Positions 16,083-24,973 of a DNA stretch of 64,000 bases are shown here, in pieces. The DNA comes from Niveispirillum lacus (GTDB lineage: Bacteria > Pseudomonadota > Alphaproteobacteria > Azospirillales > Azospirillaceae), in the NCBI RefSeq assembly GCF_002251795.1, contig NZ_NOXU01000017.1, forward strand, positions 1-64,000, written 5' to 3'. Both the position numbers and the translations under genes were made by a program. Within the stretch, counting starts at the first letter, position 1. Every line of letters starts with the position of its first letter. The notes under the pieces are model-generated. The model was not told the origin of the DNA. It worked only from the letters and a program-made list of their open reading frames with translations, and ran no database searches.

Positions 16083-18385
16083 ACGCCGCCCTTTTACCCC
16101 CCGTTCCCCGCATCCTGGTCATCGACCTCACCTGCCGGGGGGATGGCACCGCCACGGGGGCCTTGAAGGAGACCCTGTTTGCCGATTGGCCGCGTGACAG
16201 CTACCTGCAGGTCCATGCCGCCGGGTCGGACGGGCTGGGCCTGGCTGGGTCACCGGCCTTTGCGGGCCGCTATGCCGGTCAGGCCGATGACGGACAGGTG
16301 TCAGAGATCATCCGGGCCTTCGCGCCTCAACTGATCCTCTACCGGCCCGTTCCTGAACGGCCCGGCCTGCATCTTTTCGCCATGGGGGTGATCCGCCAGT
16401 TCGCGCAGGTGCCGCTTGCCATCTGGATCATGGATGACTGGCCGACCAGTCTGGCCTTGCAGCAGCCATCCCTGGCGGCCTGCCTGGATCATGACCTGCG
16501 CTGGTTGCTGAACCGGGCCGTGCTGCGTCTGGCCATCTGCACGGCTATGTGTGCAGCCTTCACGGAACGGTATGGTGTTCCCTTCCTGCCCTTCGGCAAT
16601 GGGGTGGAACCCGCCACCCCACCTGTGCGTGCCGCCAGGACAGGCCCCTTCACGCTGCGCTACAGCGGCTCCCTGGCCGCCAACATGACGCTTCATGCTC
16701 TGATCCTGCTGTCCCAGGCCGTGGAGCAGCTCAATGCCGACGGCATTGCCTGCCGTCTGGAAATCAATACCCGGCCCTTCTGGCGTGACACGGCCCAGAT
16801 GCGGTTCACCCCCTTCAGCCATACCATCCTGACCGTGCATGACCGGACAGAGGCCGACTATCTGCGCTGGCTGGCCGAGGGTGATGCCGTTGTGATCGCC
16901 TATAATTTCGATGAGATGTCGGCGATCTATTGCCGCTACTCCATGGCCAACAAGCTGCCGGAAATGCTGGTGAGCGGCGCGCCCCTGCTGGCCTTGGGTC
17001 CGGCTGACAATGCGACCATCAGCTATGTTCGCGAACAGGGGTGCGGGCTTGTGGTGGATCAGCGCGATGTGACGGTCCTGCGTCAGGCGCTGGCCGGTCT
17101 GATCGCTTCCCCCGCTGAACAGTCCCGTCTGGCCGATCAGGCGGTAGCCGTGGCTCAGACCTGTTTCGAGATCGGGGCCATCCGGCGGGATTTCATGCAG
17201 GCGCTGAGCACTGCTGCCGGCCCGGCCTTGCCGCAGCAGCATATCGTTTCCGATACCCATTGGCGTCTGGCTCGGGCGCGTCTGGATGAGACGGAGATGA
17301 TCGCCCGGCTGTTCGACCAGGCACCACCGGCTGAATATCGCCCGGTGATGCTGGATGTCGGAGCGCATTTTGGGTCCAGCAGCCAGTATTTCGTCAATCG
17401 CGGCTGGCGGATCTTCTGCTTCGAACCTGACCCCGCCAATCGGGCCAAGCTGGAAACCCGTTTCAGTGGACAGGAGGGCCTGTCCATCCATGCTGTGGCG
17501 CTGGGAGAGGCGGAAGCGGCTTCTGTCCCCTTCTTCACGTCCACAGAAAGCACCGGCATCAGCAGCCTGCTGGCCTTCCGTGACAGTCATACCTGTGCCG
17601 AGCATGTGCCTGTCACGACCATCGATGCCTTTACCCGGGAGCACGGAATTACCCGTGTCGACTTTCTGAAGATCGATGCTGAAGGTTGGGATTTCAGGGT
17701 GCTGAAGGGCGTGCCCTGGGACCGGTTACGTCCGGACGTGATCGAATGCGAATTTGAGGATGCCAAGACCACCCATCTGGGCTATCGCATGATCGATATG
17801 GCCGATTTACTAGTGGGGCTGGGCTACAGCGTCTATGTCAGCGAATGGCACCCGATCATCCGCTATGGCATCCGTCATGACTGGTGCCGCATGTCTGTCT
17901 ATCCTACCCGCCTGCGTGATCCCGATTGCTGGGGCAATCTGCTGGCCTTCCGCACCGATCCCGGGCCTGTCGCCGTCAATAGGGCCATTGATCAGTGTCT
18001 GAAGGTGGACAGTCCGGCGGCCATCGCCTGGACCCGTCAGGCTGTCGCCCATCCCCATATCATCGCCATGGCGGACGATCTGCGCGCCGTGCCGGCGGAC
18101 CGCCCAGTCTGGATTTATGGGGCTTCGCAGGGGGGGCGCATCGTCCTAGATATCCTCAACGCCCAGGGGGGCCGGCAGGTCGCAGGCTTCATCGATACCT
18201 TCCGCGACGGGGAGATGAACGGCCTTCCCGTTCGGCGTCTGGCCAGCCTCGACCTTTACGGTATGGCGCCGGCCTCTATCGTGGTGGCCAGCCAGTTCTC
18301 GCGGGAGATCATTCGTAGCATGCGCATGCTGCCCCAGGACTGGCTTTACGATGCTGCTCTGTTTCTGGTCCGGCGCAAAGGCTGA
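16079..18385 (+). CDS. Three-domain enzyme: glycosyltransferase, FkbM methyltransferase, Rossmann-like module
   Basis: This large 768-residue fusion has three parts. Residues 1-370 look like a GT4/GT-B enzyme (AIWIMDDWPTS, LPFGNGVEPA, RYSGSLAANMTLHAL, then SMANKLPEMLVSGAPLLALG as the donor-site helix). Residues about 400-620 are an FkbM methyltransferase (MLDVGAHFGSSSQYF, IFCFEPDPAN, and VDFLKIDAEGWDFRVLKGV). Residues about 665-768 are the shared C-terminal module (VWIYGASQGGRIVLDIL, AGFIDTFRDGEMNGLPVRR, IVVASQFSREII). It could add and O-methylate a sugar in one polypeptide. It overlaps the upstream gene by four bases. Confidence 0.78.
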   Translation: MNAALLPPVPRILVIDLTCRGDGTATGALKETLFADWPRDSYLQVHAAGSDGLGLAGSPAFAGRYAGQADDGQVSEIIRAFAPQLILYRPVPERPGLHLFAMGVIRQFAQVPLAIWIMDDWPTSLALQQPSLAACLDHDLRWLLNRAVLRLAICTAMCAAFTERYGVPFLPFGNGVEPATPPVRAARTGPFTLRYSGSLAANMTLHALILLSQAVEQLNADGIACRLEINTRPFWRDTAQMRFTPFSHTILTVHDRTEADYLRWLAEGDAVVIAYNFDEMSAIYCRYSMANKLPEMLVSGAPLLALGPADNATISYVREQGCGLVVDQRDVTVLRQALAGLIASPAEQSRLADQAVAVAQTCFEIGAIRRDFMQALSTAAGPALPQQHIVSDTHWRLARARLDETEMIARLFDQAPPAEYRPVMLDVGAHFGSSSQYFVNRGWRIFCFEPDPANRAKLETRFSGQEGLSIHAVALGEAEAASVPFFTSTESTGISSLLAFRDSHTCAEHVPVTTIDAFTREHGITRVDFLKIDAEGWDFRVLKGVPWDRLRPDVIECEFEDAKTTHLGYRMIDMADLLVGLGYSVYVSEWHPIIRYGIRHDWCRMSVYPTRLRDPDCWGNLLAFRTDPGPVAVNRAIDQCLKVDSPAAIAWTRQAVAHPHIIAMADDLRAVPADRPVWIYGASQGGRIVLDILNAQGGRQVAGFIDTFRDGEMNGLPVRRLASLDLYGMAPASIVVASQFSREIIRSMRMLPQDWLYDAALFLVRRKG

Positions 18386-18395
18386 GGCCGTTCGT

Positions 18396-19901
18396 TCAGG
18401 CAAGTGTCGAAATGCCGGGTACGTGCTGGGCAAGCCTCTCTCCCAGCCCTGCTTCCCTCAGCAGAAGCAGGGCTGCCTCGCGCACGGGGGCTGCCAGATT
18501 GACAAGTCGGCGCAGGGCATTGTCGGAAAGATCGAGGGCCAGTTGCCGGACCTGCTCCCGGGCATCCCCGTCACGGTTCATGGATCGCAGGGCCAGACCA
18601 CGCAGGAGTTTTAACAGGGGCAGGCTGTCCCCGGTCCGTTTGTCGATCAGGGCCAGGGCCTGTCCTGCCGCCCCTTCAACCAGCAGGGCCATGACCTGCT
18701 GGTTGAAGGCCTGACGCTCTCCTAGTGGTAGCGAGCGCAGCTGGTCGCATCGCTGGGTCACTATCTCTCGCTGCTCTGCCAGGATGGCCAGGCTAGCCTG
18801 CAGCGACAGGGCCAGGACCTGCGTGGGCTCTTGGCCTAGGACCCTGGAGGCCAGCATCTCCGCTTGTTGCGGCAGGCCCGCGCACAGGCATGCGCGGGCG
18901 ACGGCTAGCAGCAGACGCGGCTGCTCTGGCAACTCTGCCGCAGCCTGGGCCAGGAAAGCGGCATGCCGGGCAGGTGCCGGGTCACAGACGATGATTTCCG
19001 CCAGCAGCCATATACGGTAGAGATGGGCACCTGCCCCTCCGGCTTCCAGAAAGGCCGCCAGCTGTTCCAGCGGCGGTAGCAGGTCACGGTTCAGCAGGGC
19101 CACCGCCATGGGGCCCGCCGTTCCTAACAGAGCGGTATCCGTCCAATCGCCCTTTTCCAATAGGCGCTGGACAATTTCGGTGACCGTGACCGCATCCAGC
19201 TCTGGGATACCCTGCCGGGCCAGCCGCTGCAGGATACGCTGCTGCTGCGGTAGTGGTGTCGGGATGGTGAGGCCGGGATTGTAAAGCAGGCCCAATGATC
19301 GTGCGTCCAGAGCCGCGACCAACTCGTTCTGTCCATGGCGGGACAGTGTGCCGGCCAGTTCCGGCAGAATGTCGATCATCACGCCAGCCGGTGGCATCGA
19401 ATTGACCGGAAAAGCGCACAGGGCCTTGATATCAGCGATCCCCTCCTCTATTCGGCCCTGGCGCAGGTGCTGACGCGCGCGGATGGCTAGCACCAGCGCC
19501 CGGTCATCTGCGGTCAGGGCGGTGTCGAGCAGCGCGGCTGCCTGTTCCACCAGGCTCTCAGTAAGATCTTCCAAGCCTGCGGACAGGGAGGTGATGCCAA
19601 TCAACTCGACCAGCCCGTCGATCATGCGGCGCGCCGGTCCCTCCTGCAGGGAACGCTCAACGAGGTCGGCCTCCCCGTTCCGCCCCTGCGCGCGCAGCAA
19701 ACGGGCCATCAACAGTTGTCGCGCTGTTTCCTGGTTCGGCATGCCGCCCGCATCGCGCAGTCTGGGCAGCGCAGCGGCGGCACCATCGCTGCGGTAAATC
19801 GCCAACGCCATGCCCAGGGCATAATTGGCTGCAACGTCCCGGCGTATGTTGGCCCGCCATTCAGCAACCCGTGCGCCATCCAGGTTAGCAGTCTGGTTCA
19901 T
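18396..19901 (-). CDS. TPR-like helical repeat protein, function unknown
   Basis: The roughly 501-residue protein is almost entirely alpha-helical, with many Ala/Leu-rich repeats resembling degenerate TPRs (for example ALVLAIRARQHLRQGRIEEG and QPRLLLAVARACLCAGLPQQ). There is no signal peptide or enzymatic motif. ATG 19901 is preferred because AAAGGGCG precedes it; an upstream in-frame start at 19937 lacks such a site. It converges with the three-domain enzyme, leaving only 10 bases between stops. A scaffold role for polysaccharide assembly is possible, but nothing proves it. Confidence 0.65.
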   Translation of the reverse strand: MNQTANLDGARVAEWRANIRRDVAANYALGMALAIYRSDGAAAALPRLRDAGGMPNQETARQLLMARLLRAQGRNGEADLVERSLQEGPARRMIDGLVELIGITSLSAGLEDLTESLVEQAAALLDTALTADDRALVLAIRARQHLRQGRIEEGIADIKALCAFPVNSMPPAGVMIDILPELAGTLSRHGQNELVAALDARSLGLLYNPGLTIPTPLPQQQRILQRLARQGIPELDAVTVTEIVQRLLEKGDWTDTALLGTAGPMAVALLNRDLLPPLEQLAAFLEAGGAGAHLYRIWLLAEIIVCDPAPARHAAFLAQAAAELPEQPRLLLAVARACLCAGLPQQAEMLASRVLGQEPTQVLALSLQASLAILAEQREIVTQRCDQLRSLPLGERQAFNQQVMALLVEGAAGQALALIDKRTGDSLPLLKLLRGLALRSMNRDGDAREQVRQLALDLSDNALRRLVNLAAPVREAALLLLREAGLGERLAQHVPGISTLA

Positions 19902-20015
19902 GTCTTCGCCCTTTAATCCGGGATGGCCGCCGGCCATTTCTATTCCAAATCCGGATCATCTTTCTCACGCCATGTGGCATCAGGGAAGAGGCATGTACCA
20001 TTCCCATGTGTTGAG

Positions 20016-20105
20016 TGATATCATAAAGATATCTGCTATCATTCAAATAGCATTTTGAGATCACGTATCTACATGATATTTAACTGATATCAGCCTGATA
20101 CGTAG
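20016..20105. repeat. Putative partition site (parS-like) upstream of parA
   Basis: This AT-rich stretch holds TGATATC (20016-20022), GATATC (20028-20033) and the perfect palindrome CTGATATCAG (20084-20093), ending ten bases before the parA ATG. In small ParA/partner cassettes, centromere and promoter operator are usually in this position. The same TGATATC core appears at 1626-1643, 2755-2782 and 3313-3340. The role is inferred from position. Confidence 0.55.
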
Positions 20106-20115
20106 AGATCACGCC

Positions 20116-20811
20116 ATGCCCACCATTGTCTTTGCCAGCCCCAAGGGTGGGGCCGGAAAATCCACCTCGGCGGTCCTGCTGGCCACGGCCCTGGCGGGGC
20201 AGGGGGCGTCGGTCACCATCATTGATGCCGATCCCAACAAGCCGGTCTCCCGCTGGGCGCGGCTGCCCGGCAAGCCAGAGAACCTCACTGTCCTGGCCGA
20301 GGTCACGGAAGAGACGGTGACCGATGCCATTGATGAGGCGGCGCTGAAGACGGCCTTTGTCATTGTCGATCTGGAGGGTACGGCCTCGATGATGGTCGGC
20401 TATGCCATGAGCCGGGCCGATCTGGTGGTGATCCCCAGCCAGGGGTCGCAACTGGATGCGGGCGAGGCGGTGAAGGCCATCCGGCTGGTGCGCAGCCAGG
20501 AACGTGCCTTCCGCCGGCAGATCCCGTTTGCCGTTCTGTTCACCCGCACCAGTGCCGCCATCAAGCCCCGGTCACTGCAAAGCATCGCGGCGGAATTTGC
20601 CGACAATGACGTGCCGGTCTTCGATACCCAGCTGCATGAGCGTGACGCCTTCCGCGCCATTTTCGCCTATGGCGGCACCCTGGCCGATCTGGACCCGTCT
20701 CAGGTCACCAATATCAAGGCGGCCTCCTCCAACGCGCTGGCCTTTGCCGCCGAAGTGGTGGCGGTGCTGAAGGGCGGCATCAAGGCACCGGTGAGCAGGG
20801 TATCGGCCTGA
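20116..20811 (+). CDS. parA: ParA-family partition ATPase
   Basis: This 231-residue Walker-type ATPase drives plasmid segregation along the nucleoid. The deviant Walker A motif [20 protein letters not shown] is at residues 7-26. Walker A' is [14 protein letters not shown], and [11 protein letters not shown] is the Walker B region. It lacks an N-terminal HTH, so it is of the short ParA/VirC1 type, whose partner protein, not ParA, usually represses the operon. The start is fixed by ATG 20116 right after the palindromes. The partner gene follows 13 bases later. Confidence 0.88.
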   Translation: MPTIVFASPKGGAGKSTSAVLLATALAGQGASVTIIDADPNKPVSRWARLPGKPENLTVLAEVTEETVTDAIDEAALKTAFVIVDLEGTASMMVGYAMSRADLVVIPSQGSQLDAGEAVKAIRLVRSQERAFRRQIPFAVLFTRTSAAIKPRSLQSIAAEFADNDVPVFDTQLHERDAFRAIFAYGGTLADLDPSQVTNIKAASSNALAFAAEVVAVLKGGIKAPVSRVSA

Positions 20812-20824
20812 AAGGGAACATCAC

Positions 20825-21190
20825 ATGAGCAAGACCCGCGCCAGCATTTTCGGGGATGAGGCTGATCCGCTCGACCTGTCGGGCTTTGCGCCCAAGGCGC
20901 CCCAGGATATCCAGGCCCCGCCGGCCGATGCCATCCGGGCCGTATCAGAAGCCGCCCGCTTCCCCAGCCGGGAACCCAAACCGGTTGCCGCACCCCCTCC
21001 GCCCGCCCCGATGAAGCGTGAACAGCGCCGGCACCGCACGGGCCGCAATGTGCAGTTCAATATCCGCGCCCGGCAGGAAACGATCGACGCCTTCCTGGCC
21101 ATCGCCGACCGTGAGGGCTGGGTGCTGGGCGAGGTGCTGGAACATGCTGTGGCGGCGCTGGAGCGAGAGCTGGCCGTATCGAGCGGGTGA
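20825..21190 (+). CDS. Small ParB-type partner of ParA (probable centromere-binding protein)
   Basis: The 121-residue protein has a Pro/Ala-rich flexible N-terminal half and a basic C-terminal segment (RRHRTGRNVQFNIRARQETI) followed by two helices, as in ribbon-helix-helix proteins. Position just after a short ParA gene and this arrangement fit a centromere-binding partner that recognises upstream repeats and activates ParA ATPase through its N-terminus. It is not a classical ParB with a CTPase domain. The TGATATC repeats are the obvious candidate target. Confidence 0.65.
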   Translation: MSKTRASIFGDEADPLDLSGFAPKAPQDIQAPPADAIRAVSEAARFPSREPKPVAAPPPPAPMKREQRRHRTGRNVQFNIRARQETIDAFLAIADREGWVLGEVLEHAVAALERELAVSSG

Positions 21191-21201
21191 GGCCGGCCTG
21201 A

Positions 21202-22026
21202 CTACACGGGCCGATTATTTTCACCCTGCCCGACCTGTACCAGCCGTCGGTCCTGTCCGGACAAGGCGAGAGCCGTCAACACGCCTGTTGCATAGGCACC
21301 GGTATCGATGCCAATGCGGTTCCCGGTCAGAATGGGAATATCGATAATCGTATGCCCATGGACGATGGCATGGTCGGAACGGAAGGGCCGATCCATGAAA
21401 CCGTCCCGGATCCACAGCAAGTCATCGGGCTGTTGCGCCGCCAATGGCACGCCGGGCCGGATACCGGCATGGACAAAGACATAATCCCCGACAATGCTCA
21501 TCAGTCTGGTCTGGCGAAGGAAAGCCAGATGGCTTTCGGGCAGCCGCTCGGCCATTTCTTGCGCCAGCCCCATCAGCCGCGCAGGATCCGATAAGCCGGG
21601 CGAGGCCCGGACACCATAGCTGGATAAGGTTTCAGTCCCCCCGAAACGCAGCCAAGCCTGGGCTTCAACCGGCGTGACCAGGAAGTCCAGTAAGGCCTGT
21701 TCGTGATTGCCGCGCAGGAATTGGAGACGAGCGCCTGGGAAGGGGTTATCCGTCAGAATATCCAGAACCTGCCGACTATCCGGGCCTCGATCCAGATAGT
21801 CGCCTAGAAAAATCAGCGTTATGGCCGCCCCTTGGGCATGACGGTCAGCATCCGCCCGCAGTGTGGCCAGCAATTGACGCAGCAGGCCGGCCTCACCGTG
21901 AATATCGCCGATGGCATAGACGAGTTGCCCGTCTGGTATCTGAAATGTCCTTTCCGCCGCATCGGTCAGGGGGGGATAGCGGCGGAACTGTGCCATCAGG
22001 GCGTTCCAGATCTTTTTTGCCGCCAT
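21202..22026 (-). CDS. Metallophosphoesterase, PrpA/ApaH-like
   Basis: This 274-residue calcineurin-type phosphatase has the complete metal-binding signature: GDIHG (about residue 40), GDYLDRGPDS (about 73), GNHE (about 103), a later HAG and HGHT near 230. Relatives are serine/threonine protein phosphatases and diadenosine tetraphosphatases. AAGGAG lies 8 bases before ATG 22026. It lies divergently beside the Wza-like gene, so it may oppose the BY-kinase at 41763 or act on nucleotides; such phosphatases differ from the low-molecular-weight Tyr phosphatases usually paired with Wzc. The substrate is unknown. Confidence 0.85.
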   Translation of the reverse strand: MAAKKIWNALMAQFRRYPPLTDAAERTFQIPDGQLVYAIGDIHGEAGLLRQLLATLRADADRHAQGAAITLIFLGDYLDRGPDSRQVLDILTDNPFPGARLQFLRGNHEQALLDFLVTPVEAQAWLRFGGTETLSSYGVRASPGLSDPARLMGLAQEMAERLPESHLAFLRQTRLMSIVGDYVFVHAGIRPGVPLAAQQPDDLLWIRDGFMDRPFRSDHAIVHGHTIIDIPILTGNRIGIDTGAYATGVLTALALSGQDRRLVQVGQGENNRPV

Positions 22027-22161
22027 CGATTGTCTCCTTCCGATACCGGATGCCGGTTGGCACCTTGCAATACGCTATCTTACCGGGCTAGTAGCAGAGC
22101 CTGCGGAGGCCATCTGTTATATATGGCTTTACCTGCTGATCGCGGTCGGGAGAAAATACGG

Positions 22162-22764
22162 ATGTTCTGGAATTGCACGATGCAGAAATTCCTGAAGCTC
22201 GTTGCGGCATTTGGAGTGTGCCTGACCGTCGCTGCCTGTGGCAGCAGCGCCAACCGGGCGGCACCAACGGAGTTTGCACCGAAGACCATCGTCAATCCCG
22301 CCGAGGGCTATCGGCTTGAGGCTGGTAATACCGTGCGTGTGCAGGTCTTCAGCCAGGAGAATCTTTCCGGTGACGTCACTGTCGATCCGACCGGCAATCT
22401 GACGCTTCCCTTGATCGGCAATGTTCGCGCTGCTGGCTTGACCGCCAACGAGTTGGCACAGCGCATTGAAAAGAGCCTGATTGAGAAAAACCTTCTTCAA
22501 TCACCCAGCGTGTCGGTCGAAGTGCAGACCTTCCGGCCCTTCTATGTATTGGGTGAGGTTCGCCAGCCCGGAGAGTTCCCTTATACGATTGGACTGACCG
22601 TGCTGAGCGCGATCGCTCGCGCTGGGGGATATGATTACCGGGCTCTTGAAAATGACGTTATCCTGGTGCGTGTGATCAATGGTCAGCAACAAGAACTGCG
22701 TGCCGATGAACTGACCCCCATCCTGCCCGGCGACATTGTTCGTGTTCGTGAACGCCGGTTCTGA
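22162..22764 (+). CDS. Polysaccharide export lipoprotein, Wza/GumB family
   Basis: The 200-residue outer-membrane export protein has a lipoprotein signal (LVAAFGVCLTVAAC, lipobox Cys near residue 25). Next comes a Poly_export domain (YRLEAGNTVRVQVFSQENLS, then GNLTLPLIGNVRAAGLT). One SLBB-like domain follows (PFYVLGEVRQPGEFPYTIGL). Its size is like GumB/ExoF, smaller than E. coli Wza. It starts at ATG 22162 with GGGAG about 9 bases upstream; ATG 22180 is a shorter option. It should form the export channel with the Wzc-like protein at 41763. A strong terminator follows. Confidence 0.88.
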   Translation: MFWNCTMQKFLKLVAAFGVCLTVAACGSSANRAAPTEFAPKTIVNPAEGYRLEAGNTVRVQVFSQENLSGDVTVDPTGNLTLPLIGNVRAAGLTANELAQRIEKSLIEKNLLQSPSVSVEVQTFRPFYVLGEVRQPGEFPYTIGLTVLSAIARAGGYDYRALENDVILVRVINGQQQELRADELTPILPGDIVRVRERRF

Positions 22765-22810
22765 GCAGGTTGCGGTCCGAAGCCGCTGTGTCTGAACTCC
22801 TGTGACGAAC

Positions 22811-22846
22811 AAAAAGCCCCGGGACCATTGGTCCCGGGGCTTTTTT
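22811..22846. terminator. Strong bidirectional rho-independent terminator
   Basis: The perfect stem GCCCCGGGACC / GGTCCCGGGGC around the loop ATT is flanked by A5 on the left and T6 on the right. It ends the Wza-like gene and, read from the other strand, could block transcription arriving from the gene at 22965. Confidence 0.9.
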
Positions 22847-22964
22847 GTCCGATCAGATCAGCCCAAATGGTTTCATTTGCACTGTGAGTGAGGCGAAAAC
22901 AAAGAGCTTGGCATAGCAATAGCCGCAGCAAGCATCTGACAAACTCTCACCAGACGCGCCAATA

Positions 22965-24068
22965 TCAGATCGGGCTGCCCGTCAGGATAGGTGTCTCTTC
23001 AACCGGTGGGTTGGTATTGGTATTCGTGTTGGTATTGGTTTGCTGCGTTTGCGTGGTGGTCGCCTGGGGCTGCTGTGCCGTCTGTGTTGTCGTTGTTGTT
23101 GTTGTGGTGGTGGTGGGGCGCGCCAGAATCTGGTTGATCTGAGCGGGATTGGTGGCATTGGTCTGATTGAGTGCCACATTTGTGCTGGCAGCCGTCAGCG
23201 TTGAAACCACGGTGGCACTCGCCTCAGGGGAAGCAGCCTGCACCGTGGGTTGTGAGACCGCCGTATAAGCCGACGCCATGACTTGGATCGCCGCTGCTGG
23301 TGCTGCTTGATAGACCGCGGGGTTACTGACGATCTGAGTCACGCTTATGGCGACAGTGGCAACGGCCTGGGGGGCAACCCGGGCGGCTTCCGGCGTCACA
23401 ATGATACGGGCAGCTGTTGTGGCAACCTGGGAAACCTGCGTCGGCGCTGCCTGAGCGGTGCTCGTGGCCGACACGGACTGGACGGCCTGCGCCGCCAGCT
23501 GTACGGCCGCTGCCGGGTTGGTCTGGACGATACGCTCCGCCGTGTTGACGGCGGCATTGGCGACGCTTGCCAGAACGGCCGGCCCCTGGGAAGCTTGGGC
23601 GACGCTCAGGGTCGCTGTCGCCAAGGCACTGGTGGCATTGGGATTGGTAGCGACAGCCGACGGGCTGACGAAAATGCGGGCCGCTGTCGTGACGACACTT
23701 TCCGTCTGTTGCGGCGCCGAGGTCTGCACGCCGGTATTACGCACAATCTCTACGGCGGCAGCCGCAGCGGCGATTGCGGCTTGTGGATTTGTGGCCAGCA
23801 ACTGTTCTGCAACGCGGATGACCGCATTGGACAGCGCGCCGGCCTGCTGGGGATTTCCCCCGGAAAGGGTCTGGATGGTCTGCTGGATGACAGGCGCATT
23901 TCCCGACTGCACGGCGGCGCGCAGGGCGGGGGGCAGGCTGGCAATCGTTGCCCCTGTCTGGGCCGTCTGCTGGGCCATTGCCTGCTGAACCGGCGCGAAG
24001 CCCATGCCGAAGGTCATGGCAGCTCCGGCCAGCAGAACGGCACGAACGGACCGATTGATCGGATACAT
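22965..24068 (-). CDS. Secreted Ala/Thr/Gln-rich repeat protein
   Basis: This roughly 367-residue exported protein of unknown function has a Sec signal peptide (RSVRAVLLAGAAMTFGMGF... cleavage near AMAQ). Two degenerate repeats of about 60 residues begin VVTTAARIFVSPSA and VATTAARIIVTPEA, each followed by Ala/Val-rich helices. The C-terminal tail is low complexity: a run of ten Thr, Gln/Thr stretches and alternating Thr-Asn. In DNA this is a GTT/GGT and TTGGTA microsatellite at about 23010-23120. No membrane anchor is seen. It lies between the Wza-like gene and an FkbM gene, so it may be a matrix or surface protein. Confidence 0.72.
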   Translation of the reverse strand: MYPINRSVRAVLLAGAAMTFGMGFAPVQQAMAQQTAQTGATIASLPPALRAAVQSGNAPVIQQTIQTLSGGNPQQAGALSNAVIRVAEQLLATNPQAAIAAAAAAVEIVRNTGVQTSAPQQTESVVTTAARIFVSPSAVATNPNATSALATATLSVAQASQGPAVLASVANAAVNTAERIVQTNPAAAVQLAAQAVQSVSATSTAQAAPTQVSQVATTAARIIVTPEAARVAPQAVATVAISVTQIVSNPAVYQAAPAAAIQVMASAYTAVSQPTVQAASPEASATVVSTLTAASTNVALNQTNATNPAQINQILARPTTTTTTTTTTQTAQQPQATTTQTQQTNTNTNTNTNPPVEETPILTGSPI

Positions 24069-24232
24069 GGGGACCCTCGCCTGATACAACTCGGCGGCGC
24101 ACAGGCCGGCGAAGTGATGAAAGAGTTGCTATTTTTCTACCTTAGTTATAATCGCCACCCCATGCAACAATTGGCGCCAACGAATAACCGTTGCTGCCAT
24201 TCTTCTGACCATGCGGGCATGGGCTTATAGCG

Positions 24233-24973
24233 ATGGGTCTAATCATGGCTTTCTGCCGGCGGGCCCTGAAATTAGTCAGATTGCTGTTCCACAGCACCTT
24301 TCGCACCGGCTTGCGCTACGGGGTGGCCGCCTCTCTGGAAAACAGACCGGTGATGCGTTCGCTTCAGGTGCGCTCTGTCATTGATGCGGGTGCAAACGTT
24401 GGCCAGTTTGCTCTTTTAATGCGGCATTTCCATCGTGATGCCGTCATTCATGCCTTCGAACCATTCCCTTCCTCCGCTGCCATTTTTGCCCGTCTGTTCG
24501 CCCAGGACAGATGCGTCCATCTTCACCGCCATGCCCTGGGGATGGCTGCCGTAGAGGCGGACCTGCATGTGTCGCGCCGTGCCGACAGTTCCTCGCTTCT
24601 GCCCATTTCCAGCAGCCAGACAGTCTTTGCGCCTGGCACGGAAGAGGTGGGCGTGTTGACGGTGCCGGTGCGGCGACTGGACGATGTCTTATCCAGCGCG
24701 GACCTGCCCCGCCCATCTTTGCTGAAGATCGATGTGCAGGGGGGGGAGCTGGATGTCCTGAAGGGGGCAGAAGGTCTGTTGCCCCATCTCGACTATATCT
24801 ATGTCGAGGTGTCGTTCGCCCAATTCTACCAAGGACAACCCCTGGCCAACGAGGTCATCGATCATTTGCAGGCGCGGGGCTATTGCCTGACCGGAATCGG
24901 CGGCACGGCACAGGACAGGCAAGGCCTGATCGTTCAGGCTGACCTGCTGTTCAGCCGGTTGCAAAACCAATGA
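24233..24973 (+). CDS. FkbM-family methyltransferase
   Basis: The 246-residue SAM-dependent O-methyltransferase has VIDAGANVGQFALLMRHFH (SAM loop, about residue 47), IHAFEPFPSSAAIF, and LLKIDVQGGELDVLKGAEGL, the FkbM signature. It probably methylates a sugar hydroxyl of the polysaccharide. A TATAAT-like -10 box is at 24148-24153 in the divergent gap shared with the secreted repeat protein gene. Its stop overlaps the flippase start, so it opens the operon 24233-30287. Confidence 0.83.
   Translation: MGLIMAFCRRALKLVRLLFHSTFRTGLRYGVAASLENRPVMRSLQVRSVIDAGANVGQFALLMRHFHRDAVIHAFEPFPSSAAIFARLFAQDRCVHLHRHALGMAAVEADLHVSRRADSSSLLPISSSQTVFAPGTEEVGVLTVPVRRLDDVLSSADLPRPSLLKIDVQGGELDVLKGAEGLLPHLDYIYVEVSFAQFYQGQPLANEVIDHLQARGYCLTGIGGTAQDRQGLIVQADLLFSRLQNQ

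Noticed and set aside
23010-23120. Short repeats as a CRISPR array
   Set aside because: They are simple trinucleotide and hexanucleotide repeats inside a reading frame, with no spacers.
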